From Exaiptasia diaphana (taxonomy: Eukaryota > Cnidaria > Anthozoa > Actiniaria > Aiptasiidae), in the NCBI RefSeq assembly GCF_001417965.1, contig NW_018384245.1, positions 188,368 to 252,367 of the forward strand: DNA of 64,000 nucleotides, read 5' to 3'. Under the pieces are notes generated by a model. The model was not told where the DNA came from. It saw only the letters and a program-made list of their open reading frames with translations, and did not search any database. The position numbers were made by a program, and so were the translations under genes. Of this stretch, positions 34,069 to 45,925 are shown piece by piece (position 1 is the stretch's first letter; every line of letters starts with the position of its first letter).

Positions 34069-37000
34069 GTTCTTCTATTACTGATACCAAGATCAGGGCA
34101 TATGATATTGCTCAAATACTTCAAGCAAAATATGCATATATGACAGGTATTAATGTATTTTATACATCACTATTAATGGGAGCTTGGCATGATTGTTATT
34201 AAAGAAACTTGATCTATCATCAGTGCCTTTACACCTGGGATTTTCTCCATAAATGTTTGGGGAAAAATTGCAGCTGTAACACAGGCTAGTGTACCATCAA
34301 TAATTGTCTCACTCATTCTCCAGTCACTTTAAAAACNTTGAAACAAGCAGTTGTCTTGCATGACAGTATTATTTTGAATACCGTACTGCAAAAAAATACA
34401 GACATATTGTTCATAATTATGACCATAATGTTTGCCAGACAACTATCAAGCCTTTGCAACAATATATCCATTCATTCTTCTCCCTTTTTATTCATTTGTC
34501 CATTCATTTATTCCTTCATTTTTTTTATTAATTCATTCATTTTTTTTTCCATTTTTAACATTCCAGGTGGCAAAGACAATGAAGGAAATGTAGTCATCAC
34601 AATCCCTCTTACATCTAAGCTGAACAATGGAGTCAGTGACAAAGACCTGCAAAAGCTATTTAACTATTTTACAAGTTTACAGAGGTAATTATTGGTGGGG
34701 TGGGATGGGGTAGGGTGGGGTAGGGTAGGGTAGCGTTGTCAGATAATTTATGGAGTCATCATTTATTGGATCTCCATCAGGGGATATAATTTTTTAAGTT
34801 TTCTGAAATAATGATTTTTACCTCGCAGCTTTTTTGACAAAGATGTTGCCAACCAAAAGTTCACCATCATTTTAGACAGACGGAAGTCAAAGTGGAGCAG
34901 TGTGAATAACTCTTTGACAAAACTTAAGGTAAACTTCACAAAAAAACAAAATAAATGAATAAATAACGGGAATAGCGCTTTGACGTTGGTGATAATTAGC
35001 ACGACCGCCATAATGGCGTTTTTAGTGTCATTTACCCAAACCCTTACAGTATATGCACGGCCTTACTNGCGCGTAGGCAGTGNACTAAGTGGTTTNTTTT
35101 ATTTNTCATTGGTTATATAACAAAGGACTCTCTATCCCTCCGCGATGTTCAAATTTGCTATAGAACCGGACCTTTCCTAAAAACGTTTTGATAGCAAATT
35201 AGCAATCTTCTGTCTGAGAACTCTCGNTGATAAGCGCTGAAAATCTACTCTTCAATTTTAATATTATTCAGATACTGAGTGGTTAAAAAAGCGATTAAAA
35301 TTCGCGGCTAAAAGATCAATCTCCTCTCTGCATACCGCATCGTTTCCGTTTACGTTTTCAAATTATGACAAAAATTAGGAGTGTTGCGGTGAAGTTATTC
35401 TTTCTGAGATGTCTGTTGTAAAATAACCTAAACCTATTTAACACCGGTTACTACAAAAACACACTTATTAGTCATAAAACTGCTTATGTACAATGATAAA
35501 TTAGAGTCCTCTGTTNCTATCTTTCTAAGGGTATTTCACAATGTGTTTTCGGGGATTTATCATCGTTTTACCACGCCCTTATGTCTTGAGTGTGACATTG
35601 ATTGCAAGGTTAAGTTTCTCTTTTCATGTCGTTTAGAAAACGTTCCCTCATGCTTCTGTGAACTATGTTTTGGTGTTAAAACCTCAAGGACTTTTTCAGA
35701 AGATCGTTGGTGGTGGGGTGTCAAATGAGGAAGCACAAGCAGCCTTCAAGGTAATTATCAAAAAGAGCACTTCGCAAAGTCTCTTCGAGCAATATTTATG
35801 AAAAAGAGTGAAGTTTTATTTTTTGCCTGCTGGTTCTAAGCGATAGATATATATACTTGTTATGGTTGGTGAGGTTTTGGAGTGGATTGTTTTTCACGTG
35901 AATGACATCGATTTGTTTGCTGCAGTCTCAGAGACTGGGAAATAGACCGGTTTTAATGAAAGCTGTCCGCAAAAAATAACAACANGTTACTGAGGTTAAA
36001 GGTATCTTAATTTCAGGGCAAAGTAATGTGATTAAATGGTATATGGAATTGAAAAACAACTGACCCATTTCCAACGAACGACACGATACGCTGATTCGAT
36101 GCCTCGTAACATGAGTGGTTGTGGCGAATATCCAATGAAAATACTCGACCTTTTTGTACAATAGCCGACTAGCTTCATGTGTTTTGGAATGATTCATTGA
36201 TTATTCAAAATCTAGAACAAACTGTCGGAGGCGTACTGCTGGGATTCGCGTTTATTTCGTAAAAATGAACACANTTTAATATCTGTGATATTACGTAAAA
36301 ACTGTTNCCTTACATGATTGATGTAAGTATGGCTGTTCTATAGATTGTTGTACTCAGCAATGTTGCTGACTTGGACAAATACATCAATCAAGAACATCTG
36401 TCTGTGGATTTGGGTGGAAAATTGAACTACAGGCATGAACAATGGATTGAGCATCGAAGTGTAAGTGTATTGTGATTTAATAAGTCGTTTTGTAGTCTAT
36501 AACATCATTGACGTAAAACGTTTCATTTTTGCGTGTTTTATTGCAAGCCATAATCTTCCAAACATAATTATCATAAACAATTCGCGTCACAGCTATGGAT
36601 ATATTTAGCTCTACAAAAAACCTCTCTGTCTCTTGACTAAAGTACATTTCACCCTAATAACTTAACTATATGAATTTTCTTTGTATCGAAGAGGCTATTT
36701 GTTTTAATTAAAAAAACTTTGTTTTTTCCATAACCATCATTAGAAAATAATTGGGCCTGGNTCGCTTTGACCGTAAATTGTAAATATTTCAATTTTTGTC
36801 ACAATTTCTCTGTTCATAGGAAATGTAATTTGTAACTTTCAATGTAACTTCGTCCTTACGATATCAGACTGCCGTCTGTGTAAAACGAAAATTGATTAAA
36901 ATTGAAACAAAGGCTAACCACTGGTTAGCAGACATTGTCTCTCCAAAATATCATGCATAATCCTTATCAAAATATTTTCAAAAACAATACGAAAAAAATG

Positions 37001-40000
37001 TATAAATATATCTCACTGAAAAGATTTCTTTCTGTTTAGGCAATAGAAAGATTTGATTCCAAGGTCTTCCAATTAACAAACAAGCTTGAAATGTTACGAC
37101 GAAAATTTGAGAAGACGGAGGTCAAATCTAACATTGACGAAATGGAGTACACGTTAGAATCACATCGAGAAATGTGGAAAGACTTAAAGGAAGATATTGT
37201 AAGCACTAGAACGTCAGGTATAACTATATTAAAATGTATCCATCCAAATCGGCATAAAGAAGACGGCAAGGATGGAAGCGCCGTAGGACCAGATGTCAAA
37301 GCTAATACTGATGAATTGGATGGACTTTTCAAACGCTTACAAGACTCAGATAATTCATTTGCACAGTTTTGGGAAACACATGATCAACGAATACGTCAAG
37401 GAATGCAACTTTTACAATTTGAAAAAGAAGTCAGTCAGGTGGGTAGTGATTATTTNTTTACAGAGGTTAAGTTATGATTTGTCAGTTCCGTTTGTCATTT
37501 TGTTGCTCAAAGCACTAGGAACTGAAAACAAACGCTTAGGTTTTTATATAGCAAATCTCAGTCGAAAAGGAGGACTGCCTAAGCTTTTTATATTCAATTA
37601 TGGACAATTATCAGTGCAATTACTTATCTTGGCGACTATTCAGAGGAATACTGTACATGCGTCATCAATTTTCATNGAAACATTTTTCGCTATTTTNAAC
37701 CAATTCAATAGATTTTGGAAAGCACGTGATCTTGGTTTGCTGGTTTTGTATAAATGTTTTTTTTATAAACACTAGTTGATTAGTTATTGAACTCTCACAG
37801 TAGAAATGGTATTTGATTCAATGCGTTAGCTGTTGATACTACATGGTCTGGTTTGTTTGTTTACACTTTAATAGATCTCTTAGTGTTCACTAATTGCATT
37901 TTTGTAAGATTTTTCAGTTCTGCTGTTTTATTTTATCATTTTTGNTTGTTTTGTTGCTACTACTGTTCTTGTTGCGTCAATAATGTTGTTGTTGTTTTTT
38001 TCTTCTTTGGTTGTTGTTGTTTTGTTTTTTTGTTTTGTAGTTGTTAATTTCACAATTAATACCTTACGAGAAATATCCTACATATAACCGGCATACATGT
38101 ATGTCTTAACTTTTTTGAAGTGAATCTATTCCAGTAAGAATATTGAATTATTTCACAGGTAACAGGACTACTTCTATCAGACTCAACCAAGATTTCTGCA
38201 ATGGTGGACGTTGGAGACTGTAAGCCTGCTGCGGAAAAACTGCTGGAAGAATTAAACGAATTTCGACTTATTTGTCAGGTAAGATACCTTGCGTCCAAAA
38301 GCCAGACTCGTCCAAATAGACGCGTTGTATGAATGGCTTCTACAGTCTCTACACATTAAACCTATAAAGTCGTGNTCTAAAGAAATCCTCTGGCGTGAAA
38401 ACGAAACATTCGATCGAACTATCTATCCCTCGTCTTGGTTTACCTTACCTAGTTACTGTAGCAAAATGTTCATTGTGAATAAGATGTTCTAATGTAGAAG
38501 ACATGTCGGCGTGAGGGAAATACACACGTATGCATAATACGCTCTCAATAGTTGAACTCAGCTTATAAGTGGTTGTCTTCACTGTCTTCGTTTAACCTGG
38601 TCATCCAATCATTCACTGCGCACACTGCCTGCAATTATCCGGGTTTAAATTCCTATAGAAATGTTTTCCTCTGTTGTAGGATCACATCACAATAGCAGAA
38701 GCCTTATTAAAGCGAGGAACTGAGATGACGGACATGAATCACTTATCTAATGTAACCATAGAAATGACCTCCAAAGAACTGAAACGATCTTGCACGGAAT
38801 TGACAGAGAAGATTGAAAAACGAGTAAACCAACTCAAGACTGCAATGGATATTCATGAAGTTATTGATCAGGTACTAGTACAGACTGTCCACCAATCACA
38901 GTGCCTTAATCTTACCATCTAATGGATGTTTGTTCATATTCCAGGCAGGTAGATGGTGCACNAAAGGTAGTGATCTCCTAGCAACGCAACCAGTAGAGAA
39001 ATTCCAAACCACAGAAGGTGCAGAGAAGTGTTTAGAAGAAATNGAAAACTTCTTAAAGGACCGCCAAGGCGTCAGTCTAAAGAAGCTCAACCAACTTGAT
39101 AAAATGAGTAAAGAATCAGAGAATAAATACTTAATACAGAAGGTCAAGAATTGCTTGAAGAGAATCGGTGAAGTCAATGAAATGATGAGTAAAAGAGAAA
39201 ATAGGTNCGTAATTTATTGATTTATGTGATTAAGACACCAATAATTGTTAAACTTTTGAGTGTTCTCAGATAAAACGATTTCCAGTGATTGTTCTTGACC
39301 GTTTTAACAGCTTGAAACGTATGGTTGCTAAGAGACCTGTCCAGCCAGTGAAAGCTCTGCAGGTCGATACCAAAGGAGATGGAAAACGGAAAACAAGTAC
39401 AGCGTCAATAAGTGAGTTTATTTTTTTTTCGGTCTGTATCCTGGTCATTCGCGCGCTGTGATTGGCTAGAGCGCGGTCCGGTTTTTCACGATCTGCCCGG
39501 TCCAATCCTGCTAGGCTGCGAGCAAAGTTGCATAAAATACAAATAAAAAAAATAAAAATGTTATTTGCCGGCTATAGGTCGGTCCGTATAGGAAAACACT
39601 TCCCTCGGTATTCTATGTACGGACCTCGCTGCGCTCGTTCCGTAATGTCAAGACCTTACCTTGGGCAGTGTTTTCCTATACGGACCTCCCAGCCGGTAAA
39701 TAACATATATATATATATAGACTGGACTGTTTTTCTACTATCTCACAATTCCTTTCGTTCATTTTCAAACATTTCCTTGAAATTTGTCCCTCGGTCCTTT
39801 TCTCAGAAAAAGAGAAAAAATTCCATTTCTCATCTTTCCTCTTTCTTTTCTTGACATCTAAAGAAGATTCAAAACGTAAAATAAGCTCCTCTTCAACAGG
39901 TAAGACTTTCACACCATCCTCGCTCCCAGATCCTCGCTTGCTTTTGCAGTGTCTGTGTATAATATAGTATTGCATGCCCACTACCCTGAGTATTGCCGGG

Positions 40001-43000
40001 GTTTGTCAACCTGCTTCGGCGCGTTTTGCTTCCGTGTCGTGGGATAGACTGTTTTTGTTTATTTTTGTTCACTAGTCGCCGTGTCTTTGTATAATTCGTG
40101 CTGTGTTGTCTACAGATGAGGAACGCAAAGGCAAAGCAAGTCCAACACCGAAAAGGCTATCGATCGTCTTGACTGACTCGGGACCGCCATCTCCCGTTCC
40201 ACTATCAAAGAATTATGCAAAGGCAGTTTCCATACCGGATTTGTTAGTAAGTTTGTCTTCAACATTTGAAACGTTGTTTTATATATAGTATTTTATTCCT
40301 GCTTTTTGTGCTTTTGGTTCTGATTTATGTGATACCATACTCACTAATGGCCAATTAGCTAAAGGCGATAGTTTTCCCGCGCCATCCCAGCTCTAGTGAT
40401 TGTCTCTCAACTCAGATAGCTATAGNGCGATAAAAACTAATTTCCTTGGTTTATTTCNAGGATGCAGTCGACGGCGAAGACACAGAAGAAATCATCAAGA
40501 AACGAATGCAAATCATGAGTGAACTCGTCGCGACCGAGCGTGACTACGTTCAGGACCTTAACTGTATCATTCGCGGTTATGTTAGGGAGTTTGAAAAATC
40601 TCAAGATAAAGTTCCTGACGAGATTTTCTCCCAAAAACACTTAATATTCGGAAATATTGAAGAGATTTACCGGTTTCATAATGAGGAGTTTCTTAAAGAG
40701 TTAGAACGATGTGTTGACAATCCACTTTTAGTTGGTAAAGTGTTTCATGAGAAGAAAGACGATTTTGAACTTTATGCTGTCTATTGTAAAAACAAACCGG
40801 CGTCAGAGCAATTACAACAAAATTTTACAAACCTACCGTTTGTTAAGGTGAGTATCAGCATTAATCATCAAATGAATAAACTAATAGGAATGCATGGTTN
40901 TTCTCTGAAGAAAGAAATGGAAATGAAACGCGCGAGAAAAGTGTGTATTTCTAAACTATTTGTGTTTTAGGAACTTCAATCCAAGCTTGGTCACAAGTTG
41001 CCGTTAACGGCTTATCTTCTCAAACCTGTACAAAGGATAACTAAATATCAACTGCTACTTAAAGAAATGATGAAAAATACTCGAAATAAAAGAGAAGCGT
41101 ACATTAATTTGGTGGTGAGTTGCTACATCTGTCATGCATTATTTTCAAGNAAATAACTGGCAAATTGAAAATTGTGCAAACTGAGGATGAATCTTTTCAA
41201 AATCACAAGACTAGATTTCAGTGACTGTCAAAACAGCCCTTTTCACAAATATCATGGATGTTCAACGTAGTCTAATTCACAGAGCAAAATACCTGATTAA
41301 CGCGGGATTTCCTGCTCTGAATTTGCTTCTTACCGATCTTTTTCCAGGAAGCACTGCAATCAATGCAGGGTGTGTTACGTCATTTAAATGACGTCATGCA
41401 TTCCCGAGGACTTCGTGGTTACCATGGCAACCTTGCAGACCTCGGGAAATTATTACTTCAAGAATCGTTTATGGTTTGGCATGTAAATAAGAGAGGTATT
41501 TTACGAGCAGTAAAGGGAAGAAGGAGGCAGGTTTTCCTGTATCAAAAGATGGTTCTTTTTACCAAGAAAGAGGAAGATTTGAACAGTAAAGATGTTGTGT
41601 GTTATCACTATAAGAATGGTTTGAAGGTAAACATTCAGTTATTGTATAGTTGGAATATTAATGAGCTTATCATGTGGTTCTCAATTAAATTGTCAATTTA
41701 AACTATGAAATGTTATTTTGCTAGCTATCACCCAGTCCAAACACCGGCTGCATCCCTAAACCACTNCATTGCAATTATTGCTATGGTCGTTGGACTTTGT
41801 TATAGCAACACAGCAAGCCCAATGAAACCATCCAGGGATGGATCCAGTGNTTGGATTAGCTATTATCCTGATAATATTGTGTTGACAGGAATATATATTA
41901 TTGTATATTTTCATAGCTGAGTGAAATTGGCATCACTGAAACAGTTAAACAAGATCCTCTCAAATTTGAACTATGGCTGAATAAAAAATCTGAAATATTC
42001 ATTCTTCAGGTATCGTAATGCTCATGGTTCGTCGTTTGTGTCAATCGCTATCTTATACATATCAATGACACTCTATTACATGAACAATCTCTCTGTTCCA
42101 TCCATTATTTGTTTTCAATCGTATTGAACCATTTCATTTAAGACATTTATCCATCTATTTATTTTCTCATTCTTCCATTCACATTCATCCATCTAAACAT
42201 TTATCCAACTTTCATTTTATTCTACATTCCAGGCATCTTCAGTAGAAGAAAAAGAACGATGGATATCCCAAGTACGAAACGTGCTTCTCAGCCAGTTTGA
42301 CCAAGCAAAGGCTGAACAAGTTTTCAAAAAACAAGGTATGATAAGATATATATAGTAGTACTAGTTGAATAGGGTTATTATATTATGCATTGGTAAATTG
42401 AAACCCCAGCCCCCCAAACAACCCTGGGGAGAGGTGACTCTAACTGACTCTCGCCATTGACACGGTGCTCAGAAATGTAATGAACAACCAATTTTAGGAA
42501 GTCAGTAAAAGTTTTTCGTTTATGTAGCAATATTGTTCAAAGCGATCTAAGGAAATTTCAGCGCTTTTTAACAGCTAATACCGGCAAACAACACTATCTT
42601 GGAACATTCCAAAGCTTTGAGTTGTTTACTTTTCTATTCATTGTAGGTTGGAATTCAGCTCCAAATATGCAGGACATAGAATCATCTTGTTCAAATTTGT
42701 CCTTCTTGTCATTGTCACAGGAAAGGTAAAATAGAAAGAAAGGAAAAAGATTAGTGATGAATGTAAAACAAAACTCATATTCATATTTCCGATTACAGAG
42801 GGTTGGATGACTCCAGTCAGCAGGGTGATTATGATGATGACTTTGATGATGGATCAGATAGTTTTGATAGTGATGACAGTGATAGTCAAGACACTTCAAT
42901 GAATGCAGAGGTAATTGAACGCTCATGAAATGTGTTAGTCATTTTCAGCTTTTTCTCACATTTGAAGACAGGTGTTGAATATGGTACGAATATACTATAA

Positions 43001-43579
43001 AATAACGTTCCAATGCATGTAGTGTCTAATACATGTTGTATAATGTTTTTTAAGCCTTATCTTTTTTCCATAACTCTACTATCTATTCAGAGTTCTTCTC
43101 TAATGGATCAAAACCAGTAATGTTAATTCTTGTTCTCCTCATATCTCTACAAAGGTAGGACTCTATTTCTTGTTCAATATCACTCTAGTTAAATGACGCC
43201 TGTAGCTATTTCACGTCATTCTCCTGACATTGTAAACACTTTTTTTAACTAACTTCAGGCTTGAATGTTTCAAGGAAAATTATCATTGAGAGATCTTTCA
43301 TGGTAGAATATTGATATTTTACTGCATTGAAACATGAATTGATATTGGTTGTGTTTTTTCCTACAGGAATCAGCAATGAGGCATGGTTATATGTACTCTG
43401 TGATAGCATCATACTCTGCAGTAGAGCAAGGTGAACTTTCCATCCGAGAGAGAGCTGCCATTGAGGTGTTGAGATTGGGAAATGATGGTTGGTGGTATGC
43501 AAGAGATGTAGCAACAAACCAAGAGGGATGGGTCCCAGCAAGCTACCTGGAACCATTGACAAACAATAACTCTGCTTAA
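34069..43579 (+). CDS. MCF2L: MCF2L/DBS-type Rho guanine nucleotide exchange factor, N-terminal exon missing
   Basis: A Dbl-family GEF that loads GTP on Rho/Cdc42-type GTPases at membranes. The first recognised exon (34069-34145; IRAYDIAQILQAKYAYMTG) continues at 34567-34684, 34829-34928, 35637-35750 and 36344-36460 into a CRAL-TRIO/Sec14 domain (FTIILDRRKSKWSSV, VNYVLVLKPQGLFQ, LDKYINQEHLSVDLGG). Spectrin-like repeats follow (37040-37438, 38159-38278, 38680-38871, 38946-39206; DLLATQPVEKFQTTEGAEKC). Next are short Ser-rich linker exons, the DH domain (40461-40847, 40971-41115, 41348 on; ELVATERDYVQDL, KHLIFGNIEEIYRFHNEEFL, LLKPVQRITKYQLLLKEM), the PH domain (GKLLLQESFMVWHVNKRG to ERWISQVRNVLLSQ), an acidic Asp/Ser linker (42800-42910) and a C-terminal SH3 domain (43366-43579; GWWYARD, EGWVPASYLEP). 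The Sec14-spectrin-DH-PH-SH3 order is that of MCF2L. The initiator ATG exon was not found upstream. Confidence 0.92.
34691..34736. repeat. G-rich tandem repeat (GGGGTAGGGT-type) in an MCF2L intron
   Basis: Directly after a splice donor, GGTGGGGTGGGATGGGG is followed by repeated GTAGGG units. It has at least six G-runs of three or more in about 45 bp, so a G-quadruplex is possible in DNA or pre-mRNA. The GTAGGG unit is telomere-like but not the TTAGGG repeat. Confidence 0.7.
39560..39704. mobile_element. Short inverted-repeat element in an MCF2L intron
   Basis: GTTATTTGCCGGCT and GGTCCGTATAGGAAAACACT on the left pair with AGTGTTTTCCTATACGGACC and AGCCGGTAAATAAC on the right. The loop is GC-richer (GACCTCGCTGCGCTCG) than the surroundings. 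The right end abuts an AT dinucleotide run at about 39705-39719. Base composition differs from the host intron, as expected of an inserted MITE. Confidence 0.75.
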
Positions 43580-44342
43580 ATCCTTATCCATAAAAACCTT
43601 TAATGAACTCAAACCTGATATCAGGCAGTAGCTAAACAACTTAAGAACAGTTAAATCATTATTTAATTAAAACAATTTTCAGTTTATTTACAATTTTAAA
43701 GAGGGCAAGCCCATAGTTGATGTCCTCTAGATTTTTTTTACATTTTGCTTTATTTACAATTCAAAAGGAATAATTATTATTTGCCATAATTCTACTCACA
43801 TTTTCATGAAAAAAACCCATTCGTTTCATATTGAATTAATTAATAATCAGAGTAAATTATTTCTTGCAAAAAACCTAAAATATGAGAAGTATTTTTATAC
43901 ACATAAATGTAGAGTTAATTTAAAAGTATGCTTTAAAGCTGAGCAAGTCTAATGTTGCTTGATCTGTACCTTGGACGTTGTTTGGATTTCCACCATCAAT
44001 GTGTAGACTACAACTTGTTGGACACCAAAAAAATGAAATAACAATAATTTTGGCTGCTGTTTATAATATAATGTATTCACTATGTGTGAATACATCGTGA
44101 AAATAGTGCATTAATCCATTTTCTTTGATTTGTACAATTTGGTGCAATTTTGCTAAAGTTGTTTCACAGATAATTAATACAATATAAATAACTGTCATAA
44201 ATGGTGAGTTGATAGTCAAATCGACACACAAGAAAAACAATCCTATGTCAGCATGAATTGAATTGTCTTTTTTGACCTCACTTTACTTTTAGATATTAGT
44301 ATCTAATGAGACAACTTTCACAGAAAAAAAAACAACACTTTT

Positions 44343-44425
44343 TGCATCCTCGGGAACCCAGGGGTATTTTTTCCGTGAGTGAGGAACGAACAACAGAAGA
44401 TTACCCCTGGGTTCCCGAGGATGCA
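44343..44425. mobile_element. Short palindromic element (TGCATCCTCGGGAACCCAGG arms)
   Basis: The arms TGCATCCTCGGGAACCCAGG and CCTGGGTTCCCGAGGATGCA are perfect complements over at least 24 bp and flank a loop of about 35 bp. A worn copy of the same length lies at 4009-4093. Fits a very small MITE. Confidence 0.75.
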
Positions 44426-44776
44426 CTTTTTGTAGTATTGTCTTATTTTTGGCTTCTATATTCCATTGGATGGCTAAAAACGTGTTTATTGTAAATCCTT
44501 GTGGTATATGATGCCACTCTCAGTATTTGTACTATCATAACATGATGTATTGCAGGACATACATAAAATTAATAGATTTATATGAAGACAACAAAATTAT
44601 GGAAATAGAAAAATAATATGGTCAGTTCATAATATGCAATTTTCATTTCAATGGCCATTTGCATGGTGTAACTTTAATACAACTACTAGAAATCCTTACA
44701 CACTTTCTTTGCTGTTCAGATTTTTAATCACTTTGGAGATTAGTTAAACACATTGGGAATATATTACATTACAATA

Positions 44777-44806
44777 GAAAGTGGACAAAGCATTCTGGTA
44801 GTTGTA
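44777..44806. promoter_or_regulatory. SBS (ZNF143/THAP11)-like motif, copy 1
   Basis: The minus strand reads ACTACAACTACCAGAATGC followed by TTTGTCC. This resembles the vertebrate SBS consensus ACTACAATTCCCAGAATGC. It lies about 450 bp beyond the ANAPC16 stop codon. A second, inverted copy is at about 47893-47922. It may instead be part of a dispersed repeat. Confidence 0.35.
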
Positions 44807-45245
44807 GTTATTGACGCCATAATGCAAATCGCCTTTTTAAAAACTCAACAATTATGACAATAAATATCAGTGAACAATGTGACATGTACTTTATGCTCTC
44901 CACTTTTCATGGACTTTAATAGAGTTTGACAATGCTTCATACATTGTAGATTATCAAGACACTGCACAAAACAAGATAATAACATTTGGCTCGTTCCAGC
45001 ACATCTGCCATCTTTTGGTCAGTGTTGTTATAACCTATGAAGCATTTTCAAGCGTAACTCCCCTATTTACTCAACGTTAGGTCCCAAAAAGAGTTGAGAC
45101 TTATGTCCAAACACCTTATGTCATATCCTGATTCTAGAATCTCTGGGTTTGGACAGCATGGAGAGATTACACCTTCACTAACATCTGTTCCTTTCTAACA
45201 TGATAATGAATCCATATACTGGTCCACAATCTCTTTCATCAGCAT

Positions 45246-45726
45246 TCAAAAGCCTATAAGTTTGTCAATTGGCTTGTATTTCCACTGGTCTTGACTAATA
45301 CGTTCTAGTTCTTGGCGTAGTTTTGTCATTCTCTGCTCATGCATTTCTGAAAGAATGAATATTCTTTAAAAAATCACCACTATATAAAAGTTGACAAGTT
45401 ATCAAGTATTAAAAACAATAACACCTTCGATTTACCTTTTTTTAACGAGTTAAGGTGATTTTCAACCTCTATGTCTACCTGTATCTTGTTCAACAGAGTT
45501 TCTAAGCCATCTACAAAAAATAAGCTTTAAATAATCAGGATATTTTTGCCTCATCGATATCTGCCAAAGTCCTTCACATAAACTGTATCACATTTCTCCA
45601 ACGTGCTGCTAAAACAACAAAGTGACNAAATATTTGCTAACCTGTTCCTTTGTTTGGTGTCTCTTCAACAGGAGGGGAACGAAATAGAGCTTTTCTCAGC
45701 CCTCCACCACTGTTGCTAGCCGCCAT
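45246..45726 (-). CDS. ANAPC16: ANAPC16, anaphase-promoting complex subunit 16
   Basis: A very small (about 80-residue) subunit of the APC/C ubiquitin ligase, which drives exit from mitosis. Three minus-strand exons: 45726-45642, about 45512-45437, and about 45347-45246. Exon 1 encodes MAASNSGGGLRKALFRSP, matching the vertebrate MAAS...RKALF start. Exon 2 has a helical segment (GLETLLNKIQVDIEVENHL). Exon 3 ends MTKLRQELERISQDQWKYK then PIDKLIGF, matching the human ending EWRFKPIEQLLGF. The protein is short enough to be missed by automatic gene finding. The start codon is inside AAAATGGCGGC, a YY1-like motif. The gene lies head to head with the ZZ/EF-hand gene, 199 bp away. Confidence 0.85.
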
Positions 45727-45925
45727 TTTGTCAACTGATGTCTGACGTGCATGCGTAAAGCAACCGCTAATAACATGACCGCAGGCTCTTGGCGCCTTCC
45801 TCAAAAATTTGACGCAAATTAGCGAAAAGATGAAACGGAAGAAAATATTCTTTGACGTTTTCCTGTGCTCTTAAATACTAGTATGAACGTTGATTTGTGT
45901 TTTTAGTGTTTAAAGAAGGTTAAGA
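45727..45925. promoter_or_regulatory. Head-to-head promoter region of ANAPC16 and the ZZ/EF-hand gene
   Basis: 199 bp between start codons, the shortest divergent gap in the window. It is more CpG-bearing than the flanks (GCATGCGTAAAGCAACCGC, TTGGCGCC). GCGCC/GGCGCC palindromes and GACGTGCATGCG are present. No TATA box was seen. Confidence 0.55.

Larger units (their letters stand above)
43580..45245. other. Convergent intergenic region between MCF2L and ANAPC16
   Basis: This should hold both 3' UTRs. No coding exon is supported. It contains the palindromic repeat at 44343-44425 and an SBS-like motif at about 44777-44806, listed separately. Confidence 0.55.

Noticed and set aside
39462-39854. 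130-residue plus frame and 101-residue minus frame in an MCF2L intron
   Set aside because: They span the palindromic repeat at 39560-39704 and are broken up by the real short exons of the Rho GEF.
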